51,385 bases of DNA from Candidatus Liptonbacteria bacterium (GCA_016867315.1 VGJV01000002.1:1-51385), one strand, 5' to 3'; positions 1-8,639 are shown, numbered from the stretch's first letter. A program made the numbers and translations. The notes: generated by a model from the letters alone, not told the origin.

Positions 1-97
1 TTAAAAGCCGCAGTTTGATGCAGGCGCTCGTTTTTTGGATGCTCAAGGAACAACTCCAGCTTAAAAGCTGGAGTTTTAGTCAAGTTCCTTGACATAA
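1..97. repeat. Modular hairpin element, copy A (3' part; cut by window edge)
   Basis: Matches the 3' part of the elements at 4529 and 15961: the AGCCGCAGT stem arm (5-13), then GGCGC and TCGTTT arms, then a terminal hairpin with outer stem TCAAGGAAC (43-51) and GTTCCTTGA (84-92) around an inner AACTCCAGC stem, ending in CATAA. The window opens with TTAA before the arm instead of the two inner hairpins of the longer copies, so this may be a short variant whose arm closes directly on itself. That part is inference because the left half lies outside the window. Confidence 0.75.
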
Positions 98-99
98 TA

Positions 100-219
100 A
101 TGGACTCTATTGATCCAGAAATCACTCCAATTATTTCTGCTGCTCATACAGTAGGTATGGATGGAATCGTGACTTTTAGCGCAGTCAGAATTTATGATAT
201 TGATGCTTTGATGCCCTGA
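100..219 (+). CDS. Short open frame of 39 codons between copy A and metG; possible gene remnant
   Basis: An ATG-initiated frame of 39 residues ends at a TGA directly before the metG stop codon on the other strand. The residues are mixed and protein-like rather than low-complexity, with TPIISAAHTVGMDG in the middle. No family is recognised. It begins 3 bases after repeat copy A, so it could be the C-terminal remnant of a gene cut by that element, or chance. Coding status is uncertain. Confidence 0.25.
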   Translation: MDSIDPEITPIISAAHTVGMDGIVTFSAVRIYDIDALMP

Positions 220-2121
220 CTATCTAATCTTGCTTCCTTCTTTTATATCTCTCTCAGGCGATAATATTATTACTTGGCCATCATCCTCTGCAGCTGCAGC
301 AAGTATCATCCCATTGCTTTCAACGCCTTTAAGCATCCTTGGGGCTAGATTTGCTACAAATACTGCCTTCTTACCAACAAGCTCCTCTTTTTTGTACCTA
401 TTCCTAAGGCCCGCGACAATAGTTCTTGGTCTCGCTTCTCCCATATTCACAGTCAGTACGAAGAGCTTGTCTGCTTGAGGATGTTCCTTTACATCAGTTA
501 TCTTACCCACCCTCAGGTCCAGCTTTGCAAAATCATCAAAATTTATAGTAGATCTAGATTTTTCTTCGCTCTTCCCAACATTTTCATTTAGTTTACTATC
601 TACCTTTTCAATTTTCTTTTCATCTTGTTTCTTAAAAGGTGGAAATGCCATTTTATTTTGAGTGATTTCTATCTTCTTGAAGAGTATATGTGCTTTTTTA
701 ATCTTATTTATTCCAAGATCCTTGTTCAGGCTTTCTTTTGAAATCTCAAAATGGAATGTTTTTGCAATCTTTTCAGCTGTATCAGGCATGAAAGGATAAA
801 GTAATATAGTCACGTCTTTCAAAGCGTTGGCTGCTTGATAGATTACCTTTGCGTCTCCAGTCTCCCAAGGCTTTTTTTCTTGCAGGAAATGGTTAATCCT
901 GTCAACAAACCCGAATATCTCATTTAATGCTCTATCAAATTCCAAACCATCGATATGCTTGCTCGCCTTGTTTATCATGCTCCTTGATTCAAGCTCCGTT
1001 TTAGTCTTCTGCATCCCGTATTTCTCGGCAAGGTTTGAGAGCCTGCTAACAAGATTTCCAAGCTTGTTTGCAAGTTCATTATTGTGTCTTTCAATAAAAA
1101 CATCTTGAGAGAACTCCCCATCTTGTCCAAACGGTGTCTCCCTAAATAGTACATATCTCAATGAATCAACTCCTATCTTTGCAGAAAGAGTATCAAGATC
1201 AACTGCGTTTCCTGCAGATTTTCCTATCTTGTCCCCTTTTATAGTAAGCCATCCATGTGCAAATATTTTTTTTGGGAGCTTTATTCCTGCAGACATCAAT
1301 ATTGCAGGCCATATTACTGCATGGAACCACAATATATCTTTTCCTATCAGATGCACATCTGCAGGCCAGAATTTATTGAACATCTCCTGTTTCTCAAGAT
1401 ACCCTATGCCAGAGATGTAATTGAGCAAGGCGTCAAACCATACCCAGGCCACATGACCTTTATCGAACGGCAAAGGAACGCCCCAAGAGAACGTAGTCCT
1501 GGATATTGACAGGTCCTGAAGGCCCTCTTTTACCCTATTTATAACTTCTTGTCTCCTGCCCTCGGGAGATATAAAATCAGGATTTTTCTTATAATGGGCA
1601 AGAAGCTTCTTCTGATATTTGGACAATTTGAAGAAATACGATTCTTCCTTTATCTTCTCAACAGGTTTCTTATGTATAGGACAATTCCCCTCAGTAAGGT
1701 CTTTTTCTGTATAATATGCCTCACAAGCAGTGCAATACAGACCCTCATAGTATCCTTCATAAATATCGCCTTTTTTATGCATTTCAGATAAGATAGTCTG
1801 AACAACTTGTTCATGATCTGAATCAGTTGTCCTTATGAATCGGTCATAATGTAAATTGAGCTTTTTCCATGCCTCTTGAAATTGTGGAACTATATGGTCA
1901 ACAAATGTTTCAGGCTTCAATCCTGCTTTCTCAGCTGCCTCTTGGAGCTTCTTCCCATGATCATCAGTACCAGTCAGGAAAAATACGTCCTTGTCTGCCA
2001 GCCTATTCCATCTCGCAAGTATATCTGCCGCTATTGTTGTGTAAGCAGAGCCAAGATGTGGCTTTGCAGTAGGATAGTATATCGGTGTTGTTACATAGTA
2101 AGTATTCTTTGTCATGTTCAT
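220..2121 (-). CDS. metG: Methionyl-tRNA synthetase with fused C-terminal tRNA-binding domain
   Basis: Charges tRNA-Met with methionine in the cytoplasm. The HIGH-type signature is HLGS near residue 22. A zinc-knuckle-like stretch with CTACEAYYT follows near residue 130, and the KMSKS-type loop reads KIGKS near residue 305. After a charged linker (about 490-525) comes an EMAPII/Trbp111-like tRNA-binding domain with KLDLRVGKI, as in many bacterial MetG dimers. At 633 residues it is full length. ATG at 2121 is chosen over an in-frame TTG at 2124; ATG at 2115 is also possible. It stands alone, convergent with the small frame at 100-219. The one-Cys-pair, fused-domain architecture is more bacterial than archaeal, which suggests old transfer, common in DPANN. 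Confidence 0.96.
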   Translation of the reverse strand: MNMTKNTYYVTTPIYYPTAKPHLGSAYTTIAADILARWNRLADKDVFFLTGTDDHGKKLQEAAEKAGLKPETFVDHIVPQFQEAWKKLNLHYDRFIRTTDSDHEQVVQTILSEMHKKGDIYEGYYEGLYCTACEAYYTEKDLTEGNCPIHKKPVEKIKEESYFFKLSKYQKKLLAHYKKNPDFISPEGRRQEVINRVKEGLQDLSISRTTFSWGVPLPFDKGHVAWVWFDALLNYISGIGYLEKQEMFNKFWPADVHLIGKDILWFHAVIWPAILMSAGIKLPKKIFAHGWLTIKGDKIGKSAGNAVDLDTLSAKIGVDSLRYVLFRETPFGQDGEFSQDVFIERHNNELANKLGNLVSRLSNLAEKYGMQKTKTELESRSMINKASKHIDGLEFDRALNEIFGFVDRINHFLQEKKPWETGDAKVIYQAANALKDVTILLYPFMPDTAEKIAKTFHFEISKESLNKDLGINKIKKAHILFKKIEITQNKMAFPPFKKQDEKKIEKVDSKLNENVGKSEEKSRSTINFDDFAKLDLRVGKITDVKEHPQADKLFVLTVNMGEARPRTIVAGLRNRYKKEELVGKKAVFVANLAPRMLKGVESNGMILAAAAEDDGQVIILSPERDIKEGSKIR

Positions 2122-2405
2122 CAATGGAGAGGCTGGTATAAAAAGATGCTTATGCAGATATTATCGGAGCGAGACCTATCGCTTGCTTCTCTTCTTGCAC
2201 TGCGAGCACAAGTAAAATTCTTTCCAAATAGGAAATTCCTTCTTTGACGGGGTTTCAGACTCTCAAACAACTTCAATCACTTTCTTAACGCACAAATCTA
2301 TACTTATTCTGTATTCTCTCATATTTAATGTATACTAAGCGGACATTTACTCAAATGGTGATTGATAGAGACTTATTAATACCAGTTTATAGCTCAAAGG
2401 GATGA

Positions 2406-3101
2406 TTAGCGGTACATTCTTTCCAGAACGATGTCTTTCACATGAACCGAATCATATCCTACTAGATTGAATATTATCTCTGCAACTTCTTCTACATCCA
2501 TGGCTTTATCAGAATCTTTCTTACCGCCTACGCGATTGTGAAATGTGGTTCGCATTCCTCCTGGATAAACTCCTAGAACACGAATGCCTCTTGGTCGTGC
2601 CTCAATTCTGAGTGCATCTGTGAATCCCTTAAGCCCGTATTTGGAAGCAGCATAAACACCATGTTCGATAGAAGTATCCAAGCCTCCTGTAGAATTAATT
2701 TGGATAATCATTCCCGATTTTTTGGTAAGAAAGTATGAATAAATTCGTTTTGTAAGTTTAATTACAGACATAAGATTTGAATTGATAACTTCATCTACTT
2801 CAGAATCTTCAATCTTCTCAACAAGAGCCTTAGACATAATGGCCGCATTGTTTATCAAGATATCAATTTCTTTTTGTTCTACTAACTCTGCTAATCGTAC
2901 AATCGTCTTGTTTTCTTTTAGGTCTCCAGCTAAGACAATGCATTCAACACCACTTTTGCAAACCTCTTTTTTAACGCTTTCTAAATCGCCTTTATTTCTG
3001 CCATGAAGGATGAGAGAATAATTATTCTTCGAAAATTTAAGGGCCAAAGCTCTCCCAAGGCCTTTACTTGAACCTGTAATCAAAACGGTGCCTTTAGACA
3101 T
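2406..3101 (-). CDS. Short-chain dehydrogenase/reductase (SDR family)
   Basis: A 231-residue classical SDR, an NAD(P)-dependent oxidoreductase with Rossmann fold. The glycine-rich dinucleotide loop GSSKGLGRA is near residue 10, the NNAA motif near 85, and the active-site YxxxK as YAASK near 150, preceded by a serine-containing INSTGG stretch. The substrate cannot be read from sequence. The gene is monocistronic, with an A+T-rich stretch on each side. Length is typical of the family. Confidence 0.92.
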   Translation of the reverse strand: MSKGTVLITGSSKGLGRALALKFSKNNYSLILHGRNKGDLESVKKEVCKSGVECIVLAGDLKENKTIVRLAELVEQKEIDILINNAAIMSKALVEKIEDSEVDEVINSNLMSVIKLTKRIYSYFLTKKSGMIIQINSTGGLDTSIEHGVYAASKYGLKGFTDALRIEARPRGIRVLGVYPGGMRTTFHNRVGGKKDSDKAMDVEEVAEIIFNLVGYDSVHVKDIVLERMYR

Positions 3102-3172
3102 AAGAGAAAATAATCAGCAAACTATTTAAGTTTTGCCTAAAAAAAGTAAAAAGTAAAAAAAAATATTTCTGC

Positions 3173-3697
3173 TTAATTTGCTAGTTCTCCCTCTTCTGAG
3201 ACTGCTTGACCATCGGCAGCATATTTGCCTACAATGACTCTGCGGTCCTCTTCACGCGCCTTAGCAAGTTTTCTGCTTACATTTATCAGGTCAGGATAAA
3301 GGTTGCGTGCGACTGTCTCGCTCAGGCCAAGATCTCGCATCACAGAGATGTAGTCGTCAGTAGTGAGCCTGCAGCCAGTATTGACTCCAAAATACAGGTG
3401 TTCTTCCGCAATTTTTCTTTTTTCTTCGACTTTTCTCTGCAAAATTGCCCCATGCTCTGGGTGTTCTGCGCTAAACTCTGCAATTGCTTCTTTCATGCCT
3501 CGCGCCTTTTCCTTGTTTTCTCTATCAACATAAGCGAAAATCCTTTCACTTTCAAACTCAGACCCATCTAAATCCTTAACTCGATTAGCCAAGTCTCTGG
3601 CCAGTGCTTGTTTGGATTTCTTCATCTTCTGATACATGCTTGACAGAGGAATCTCTATCCTGTCGCGCGCAATCAATTCTATGAATTCGTTTTGCAT
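3173..3697 (-). CDS. Hypothetical protein, helical and charged
   Basis: No family recognised. From ATG 3697 the product is about 174 residues, rich in Lys, Arg, Glu and Ala, mostly helical in appearance, with no membrane segment or signal peptide. A longer frame runs to 3736, but the ATG at 3697 is preceded by AAGGAG about 10 bases upstream, which favours the shorter start. The single Cys falls in TGCRLTTDDY. It is transcribed divergently from the TrmB-type regulator at 3810, so the two may share a control region at 3698-3809. Confidence 0.7.
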   Translation of the reverse strand: MQNEFIELIARDRIEIPLSSMYQKMKKSKQALARDLANRVKDLDGSEFESERIFAYVDRENKEKARGMKEAIAEFSAEHPEHGAILQRKVEEKRKIAEEHLYFGVNTGCRLTTDDYISVMRDLGLSETVARNLYPDLINVSRKLAKAREEDRRVIVGKYAADGQAVSEEGELAN

Positions 3698-3809
3698 TTT
3701 TATTTTTCTCCTTTCAATTATTATAGATATTACCATGCCTCAGCTTATGAAATAATGTGGCCATATTTATCACCACAATAATTATAAGGGATGGTTACGA
3801 TTGTTTGAT

Positions 3810-4514
3810 ATGAAAGAGAATCTTAAGGAAGCGGGATTGACTGAGAATGAAGCAAAAGTATACACCACTCTTCTTGAGCTAGGACCAAGTCATGCAGGAT
3901 TGATATCCAGGAAAAGCGGACTTCATAGAAGAGTTGTATATGATACTTTGGAGATGCTTATTCAGAAAGGTCTTATTGGCTACATACTTAGGAACAATGT
4001 CAAGCTGTTCCAGTGCGTCCATCCTCATAGATTAGTTGAAATATTGCAAGAGAAAGAACAGCACGTTGAGCAAGTCATGCCATACATGATAGATCTCTTC
4101 ACCAAGACAAAAGAGAAGGAGGAGACTAATTTTTTCACAGGCAAGAATGGATTGAAAACTGTCTTTGAGGATCAGTTAGCCATAGGTAAAGAGATTCTGA
4201 TTCTGGGCGCATCACCTCTTGCTTATGATATGTTAGGAGATTATTTCTTCTGGTTTGATAAGAGAAGAGCTGCCAAGAAGATAAAAACCAAGATTATATT
4301 CCATGAGCAAGGTATAAAGAAGATTCCTTTCTCAGAGGTAAGATTTCTGCCACAAAAATACTCTTCTCCTCTGTCTGTGAATATTTATGGCAACAAAGTA
4401 GCATTGATACTATGGAACAAAGAAAAACCTTTGGCAATAACAATAAAGAACAAGGAGATTTGTGAAGGCTATAGGAAGTACTTTGAATTGCTGTGGAAGG
4501 TTTCAAAAAAATAA
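3810..4514 (+). CDS. TrmB-family transcriptional regulator
   Basis: A 234-residue protein with an N-terminal winged helix (about residues 1-70, starting with LKEAGLTENEAKVYTTLLE, the usual TrmB opening), then a coiled coil (about 75-105), then a C-terminal effector-binding domain beginning FFTGKNGLKTVFED. TrmB proteins in archaea sense sugars or other metabolites and act on TATA-proximal operators; the ligand here is unknown. ATG 3810 is preferred to TTG 3801. Repeat copy B begins 14 bases after the stop codon, and the divergent neighbour at 3173-3697 is a possible target. Confidence 0.9.
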   Translation: MKENLKEAGLTENEAKVYTTLLELGPSHAGLISRKSGLHRRVVYDTLEMLIQKGLIGYILRNNVKLFQCVHPHRLVEILQEKEQHVEQVMPYMIDLFTKTKEKEETNFFTGKNGLKTVFEDQLAIGKEILILGASPLAYDMLGDYFFWFDKRRAAKKIKTKIIFHEQGIKKIPFSEVRFLPQKYSSPLSVNIYGNKVALILWNKEKPLAITIKNKEICEGYRKYFELLWKVSKK

Positions 4515-4528
4515 TCTCCACAATCACA

Positions 4529-4695
4529 AAAACGATGCGCCACCTCGGCTTAAACCTCGAGGATGTGAATCCTCGATGGCAGTCAGGAATCTAAGATTCC
4601 TGATGAGCCGAGGTTTGTTGCAGGCGCTCGTTTTTGGAGATGCTCGGGAACCACCACACCTTGAAAGGTGTGGTTTTCATCGGTTCCCGACATAA
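4529..4695. repeat. Modular hairpin element, copy B (complete; probable structured RNA or REP-like element)
   Basis: Closing stem AAACGA (4530-4535) with TCGTTT (4628-4633), then GCGCC (4537-4541) with GGCGC (4623-4627), then ACCTCGGCT (4542-4550) with AGCCGAGGT (4606-4614). Inside are two hairpins, TCGAGGAT/ATCCTCGA (4557-4576) and TCAGGAATC/GATTCCTGA (4583-4603, loop TAA). A separate 3' hairpin pairs TCGGGAACC (4644-4652) with GGTTCCCGA (4682-4690) around an inner ACCACACC stem. The third stem differs from copy C at two base pairs and stays paired; the 3' hairpin is largely rewritten and stays paired. Transcribed strand unknown. Confidence 0.85.
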
Positions 4696-4697
4696 GA

Positions 4698-4705
4698 TTT
4701 AAAAA
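4698..4705 (+). promoter_or_regulatory. Archaeal TATA box (TTTAAAAA) for the gene at 4727
   Basis: TTTAAAAA ends 21 bases before the ATG at 4727. That spacing puts transcription start at or next to the start codon and implies a leaderless mRNA. It lies only 8 bases beyond the last stem of repeat copy B. Confidence 0.6.
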
Positions 4706-4726
4706 ACTTGCTGAAAACACATCTTT

Positions 4727-5212
4727 ATGAAATTAACACATAAAAATGATTCTGATTCATGGAATGTCTGGATGAGATTGAAAGACAAGAAATATCTCCC
4801 AAGAACAAGCATAGTCCAGTTTAAACCTGAACCTAGGTTGTATGATCAAAATATAATGGTGAGCACTGTCCATAATCAGGACTTCCTTGCTGCTTCGGGA
4901 AATAGCCTTCTCCTTGCACGCCATTATCCTATTGATCATGCGGATATCACTTCTAATCACGAGGCTCTGATTCTTAATAACGAGTGCTATCCAGAAGGGT
5001 TAATATTGACATCAGACTTGCAACTATCTTTATCGTCGAGAGAAAAAAGTAAAATTAATATTCTCCAATTACTTGGTAACCCTGATGATTCTTTTATCAG
5101 ACGTTTCTTTTTTACGCATAATCATGTAATGGTACAAAAACCACATTATCTCTCAAGAGGGCCGGTACTCTTGTATGCAAAAAGAGGTAATGCTGAGTAT
5201 ATACTCAGATAA
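4727..5212 (+). CDS. Hypothetical protein
   Basis: A 161-residue soluble protein of no recognised family. Visible traits: an N-terminal WNVWMRLKDKKYLPR stretch, several His residues (ARHYPIDHAD, THNHVMVQ) and no membrane segment. A well-placed TATA box at 4698 supports real transcription. It lies directly upstream of rpl15e with a separate promoter between them, so an operon is unlikely. Only the reading frame, start and context can be supported. Confidence 0.6.
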   Translation: MKLTHKNDSDSWNVWMRLKDKKYLPRTSIVQFKPEPRLYDQNIMVSTVHNQDFLAASGNSLLLARHYPIDHADITSNHEALILNNECYPEGLILTSDLQLSLSSREKSKINILQLLGNPDDSFIRRFFFTHNHVMVQKPHYLSRGPVLLYAKRGNAEYILR

Positions 5213-5229
5213 ACAAAGTTTTCGACAGG

Positions 5230-5237
5230 TTTAAAAA
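5230..5237 (+). promoter_or_regulatory. Archaeal TATA box (TTTAAAAA) for rpl15e
   Basis: TTTAAAAA ends 21 bases before the ATG at 5259, so the ribosomal protein mRNA is probably leaderless or nearly so. A purine-rich AAAAAAGG lies just before the ATG, but it would be at most a very short leader. Confidence 0.65.
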
Positions 5238-5258
5238 GCATTTCTTGCTGAAAAAAGG

Positions 5259-5831
5259 ATGGCAACAGGATTATATCATCAATTAAGACAGGTATGGAAA
5301 AAGCCGAGCAGAGAGATGATTCATGGAAGAATGATTCAATGGAGGGCCGGTGAAGCCGCTGTTGTAGTAGAGAAACCAGAGCGCCTTGACAAAGCCCGTG
5401 CCTTGGGTTATAAAGCTAAAGTAGGTTTTGTAGTTGTAAGGATTCGTGTTAAGAGAGGAGGACGCCAAAGGCCTCGCCACAAACATGGAAGAAAAAGCAG
5501 AAAGCAGCATGTAAGAAAGATTCTGAAGATGAATTACAGATGGGTCGCTGAGATTAGAGCAGCAAGAAAATATCCTACATTGGAAGTCCTAAACTCATAT
5601 CCTCTTGGTAAGGATGGAAAATATTACTTTTACGAGGTCATCCTTGTAGATCCTTCTAGACCTGAGATTAAGAATGATAATGTAATCAACTGGATATGTA
5701 ATCCGTCTAATCGAAGAAGGGCAGAAAGAGGATTGACCAGCGCAGCTAAGAAGTCTCGTGGCCTGAGGACAAAGAGCCCAAACATGAAAGTGCGCCCAAG
5801 CCAGAGAGCCTGGGGAAGAAAAGGCAAGTAA
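5259..5831 (+). CDS. rpl15e: Archaeal/eukaryal ribosomal protein L15e (eL15)
   Basis: Large-subunit ribosomal protein with no bacterial counterpart, so it is the clearest archaeal marker in the left part. The 190-residue product is very basic and shows family blocks: YHQLRQVWKKP near the N-terminus, RVKRGGRQRPRHKHGRKS near residue 65, YRWVAEIRAARKYPTLEVLNS near 100, and the C-terminal RAWGRKGK tail. Length matches the family. The start follows a TATA box at 5230 with leaderless spacing. Confidence 0.98.
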   Translation: MATGLYHQLRQVWKKPSREMIHGRMIQWRAGEAAVVVEKPERLDKARALGYKAKVGFVVVRIRVKRGGRQRPRHKHGRKSRKQHVRKILKMNYRWVAEIRAARKYPTLEVLNSYPLGKDGKYYFYEVILVDPSRPEIKNDNVINWICNPSNRRRAERGLTSAAKKSRGLRTKSPNMKVRPSQRAWGRKGK

Positions 5832-5925
5832 TTATCATTCTGATAGTCCTCCACTTTATTGAAGCAAATGTCTCTGCTTTCAGTAATAGAAATATCTAAA
5901 TACCTTAAGTAAGTCTCTGAAGCCT

Positions 5926-6195
5926 ATGAAATATTTACTGGCTATTTTGAGGGAGGTAGATGAAATATATGACGCTTTTATGGACGATATCGCCAAGGGT
6001 TATTTATTTAAGAAAAGCCTGGCTAGAAGGATCTACTCTCTAGATGAACTTAATTCAAGAGGTTGCAAGATTTCTGTAGGCGAAGGTCCTACCATTATAG
6101 AACAAGGAAGGATGAGAAGATATAATGCCAATCATAAAGATGATGGTCAATATGAAGTTTTGTCGGACCCTTTTACTCCCTGGTTTAGAGATTGA
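5926..6195 (+). CDS. Small hypothetical protein
   Basis: An 89-residue acidic-to-neutral protein, soluble in appearance, no family recognised. It starts MKYLLAILREVDEIYDAF and has a Gly-rich VGEGPTII middle. A TATA-like TCTAAATAC lies about 25 bases before the ATG. Its TGA stop touches the stop of topA on the other strand with no base between, so the two transcripts must overlap at their 3' ends. Confidence 0.6.
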   Translation: MKYLLAILREVDEIYDAFMDDIAKGYLFKKSLARRIYSLDELNSRGCKISVGEGPTIIEQGRMRRYNANHKDDGQYEVLSDPFTPWFRD

Positions 6196-8538
6196 TTACT
6201 CAGATTCGTCCTCTTTTTTCTTGACTTCTCTTTCTTGTCTCTTTTGCGTCTCAATAGGGCATTCAGGATTGAAGCAGAATTCCCACGGTCTCTTGCCTTT
6301 CCTTATTGCAAGAAGTCTAGGAAACTGGTCGGCAGGACATAATTTTTCGGATCGTTTTATAAGTGAATTAGGGGGCAATGAAAAGGTCTGTCTACAATCA
6401 GGATATTTTGTGCATCCAATAAAATATCTACGAGTCTTCTTGGAATAAGTTATCCTCAATTCTCCTTTCTTACATAATGGGCAAGGCATCAATGTATTTG
6501 CCGCTTGCTGGTCTGCTCTCATGGTTTCCACGCCCTTGAGCAACTCTTTCCCTATCTCAGTTTCCTTAGCTTTGAATTCTTTGGATATATCAGTTATTAA
6601 TCTCTTGGCCTTCTCCAAAACTTCTTTCTCTTGATACTCAAAATTGCTTCTGCTTTCCTGTACTTTTTCAAGTTCTTCTTCAAGCTGCCTAGTCAGGCCC
6701 TCATCTATTATTATGGGGGAGTACTTCTCTAGTGCCTCTATTAACCTGATACCTAATTGTGTGGCTTGTATACTTCTACCGTCTAAATATCCTCTGTCAA
6801 ATAGCGTGTCTACTATAGCTGATCTAGTAGCCTTGGTTCCAAGATTCTTTTTTTCAAGTAATGTTATCAGTGATGTTGGAGTAAACCTTTTGGGAGGTTG
6901 TGTCTCTTTCTCAGATATTTCCACATTGTCCACTTTTACTCTGCCACTAATTTCGGGGAGAGACTTCTCTTCAAAGGATGTTGGATATACTCTGCTCCAT
7001 CCACTCTCTATTAATATGCTTCCAGAGGCGGTGAAAGTTATGGCTCTTTCTTTGATATCTTCTTCTGTCTTTTCATCCCCATCTTCATCTTCTACTCTTG
7101 AGGGTGCAGGTTTAGGAGTGTACATTATAGTTTTTCCCTTGGAATCTAAAGCTGTCAATGTGATTCTAGTAGTGGCGGTCTTCATGTCTGGAAAGAAAGC
7201 TGAGATAAATCTCTTGACTATCAATGAATAGAGTTTTTCATCGTTGCCTGACAATGAAGCATGCTCTCCTGTCGGATATATCGAAGGATGTGCCGGATCT
7301 GATTTTTTCCCTTCAACAGGATAAGGCCTAGATGCGTTTTTTGCTTCAGGAAAATATCTTTCTAAAGATTTTAATATTTTTCTTGGCTGTATCTCCTTTG
7401 GAATCTTCTGGCTAGATGTCCTTGGATAAGATATAAGACCTGCAAGATATAGCTTTTGTGCTATTTGGAGAGTCCCAGATGGAGAGATTTTATAGAACCT
7501 ATAAGCCTCTCTCTGCAAGGTAGTAAGATCAAATGGAAAAGGCGGAGGAGTATTTTCCTCTCCCTTCTTAGTCTCTGCGTTTGCCTCTTTTATACCCTCA
7601 AAAAATTTAAGATGTGCTTTATCAAAAATATCTAAGGGATGTTTGAAAACAAGACCACTTGAATGCGCATATGCTTCCCAGTAAGGTAAAGGCTTAAATT
7701 CATTTATCTCTCTTTCTCTGTCTACTATCAACTTTAATGCTGGTCCTTGGACTCTTCCTATAGATAATATCTTGAAAGATCCAGATGTTTTTATCGCGGA
7801 CATGAGTGCTCTAGATAAGTTTATTCCATACAACCAGTCAAGTATATGTCTTGTCTCTCCAGCATATGCATTTCCCCAATGAGGCTCAGGAAGAAGGTTT
7901 TCATATGAAGACTCAAGCTCAGGAGCAGTTAACGTAGAATATTTCATTCTTTTCGCGGTTTTCTGCTTACATATGAACCTAAGTACATTCCAGCCTATTA
8001 CTTCTCCTTCTACATCGAAGTCAGTTGCAATCACAATCTCTGATGCCCTGTAAGAAAGTTTCTTTAGAAGATCATAGTATCTTTTTGTGAATGCCGCTGA
8101 CTTTGTAGCATAAGATGGTTGCCATTCCACATTAAATATCGGCCATCCTTTCTGGCCAGCAGAGTAGGTCAGATTGAAAAGATGACCAACTGCAGAAGCA
8201 ATCACGACTTTCCTGCCATTTCTCTCAAGTTCAAAGTAAGATACTCCGTTCTCAGTTATTTTTTTTGAGTTTCCAAGCGCATTTGCAATCTTCTGTGCAG
8301 CTTGAGGTTTCTCAGTTATTATCAAGAGAATGTCTTTCTTTAGACTTATATCGGAAGGATCTGCTTTCTCAGTCTTCTTCCTTCTCTTTTTCTTAACATC
8401 TGGTATGTCCTCAAGTCCCTTTAGGTCCTTTCCAGGAGACTCTATCGTTGTAAGCTCGGCCAGGCTAGGTTTCTGCCTAACTTGTTTCTCAATAGTCATT
8501 TTGACATCTCCAGGTCTCAAGAATGCTTCTACAGCCAT
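6196..8538 (-). CDS. topA: DNA topoisomerase I, type IA
   Basis: Relaxes negative supercoils by cutting one strand through a tyrosine. The N-terminal Toprim domain has IITEKPQAAQKIA near residue 72 and the acidic DFDVEGE metal site near residue 175. The catalytic Tyr is in LISYPRTSSQKIP near residue 380. A C-terminal zinc ribbon starts CPLCKKGEL and includes CTKYPDC, near residues 690-720. No helicase module is present, so it is not reverse gyrase, which argues against a hyperthermophile. The 780-residue length fits an archaeal type with a 60-residue Lys-rich N-terminal extension. Single gene, convergent with the small gene at 5926. Confidence 0.95.
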   Translation of the reverse strand: MAVEAFLRPGDVKMTIEKQVRQKPSLAELTTIESPGKDLKGLEDIPDVKKKRRKKTEKADPSDISLKKDILLIITEKPQAAQKIANALGNSKKITENGVSYFELERNGRKVVIASAVGHLFNLTYSAGQKGWPIFNVEWQPSYATKSAAFTKRYYDLLKKLSYRASEIVIATDFDVEGEVIGWNVLRFICKQKTAKRMKYSTLTAPELESSYENLLPEPHWGNAYAGETRHILDWLYGINLSRALMSAIKTSGSFKILSIGRVQGPALKLIVDREREINEFKPLPYWEAYAHSSGLVFKHPLDIFDKAHLKFFEGIKEANAETKKGEENTPPPFPFDLTTLQREAYRFYKISPSGTLQIAQKLYLAGLISYPRTSSQKIPKEIQPRKILKSLERYFPEAKNASRPYPVEGKKSDPAHPSIYPTGEHASLSGNDEKLYSLIVKRFISAFFPDMKTATTRITLTALDSKGKTIMYTPKPAPSRVEDEDGDEKTEEDIKERAITFTASGSILIESGWSRVYPTSFEEKSLPEISGRVKVDNVEISEKETQPPKRFTPTSLITLLEKKNLGTKATRSAIVDTLFDRGYLDGRSIQATQLGIRLIEALEKYSPIIIDEGLTRQLEEELEKVQESRSNFEYQEKEVLEKAKRLITDISKEFKAKETEIGKELLKGVETMRADQQAANTLMPCPLCKKGELRITYSKKTRRYFIGCTKYPDCRQTFSLPPNSLIKRSEKLCPADQFPRLLAIRKGKRPWEFCFNPECPIETQKRQEREVKKKEDESE

Positions 8539-8620
8539 ATTAAATCAGAGAATAGCTTCTATTTATAATTGACTTAAAGGCTAAAAGAACAAATTTGCTG
8601 GGCCAACATGAAAAAGCCAA

Positions 8621-8639
8621 AAGTTCTGGTCCAGAACTT
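8621..8639. repeat. Short perfect palindrome upstream of the lyase-like gene
   Basis: AAGTTCTGG and CCAGAACTT flank a single T, giving 9-bp arms. It lies in the divergent gap between topA and the gene at 8743, in the right place for an operator or a leader hairpin. It does not share the TCARG stem pattern of the modular hairpin family. Confidence 0.4.

Noticed and set aside
1-97. Insertion sequence end or IS605-type element
   Set aside because: No transposase frame lies near any copy; a transposase acting in trans cannot be excluded but is not seen.
2125-2405. Gene or RNA in the gap between metG and the SDR gene
   Set aside because: The longest frame there overlaps metG on the other strand; no tRNA fold or hairpin family member is present.
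4529-4695. CTGATGAG in the hairpin element as a hammerhead ribozyme core
   Set aside because: No GAAA partner strand or third stem is found at the needed place; the bases lie at a multibranch junction instead.
4529-4695. TGATGA as a C box of a C/D guide RNA
   Set aside because: No matching D, C' and D' boxes at guide spacing, and the flanking sequence is used in strong stems.
6196-8538. Reverse gyrase
   Set aside because: Only the topoisomerase IA part and a zinc ribbon are present; no helicase domain.
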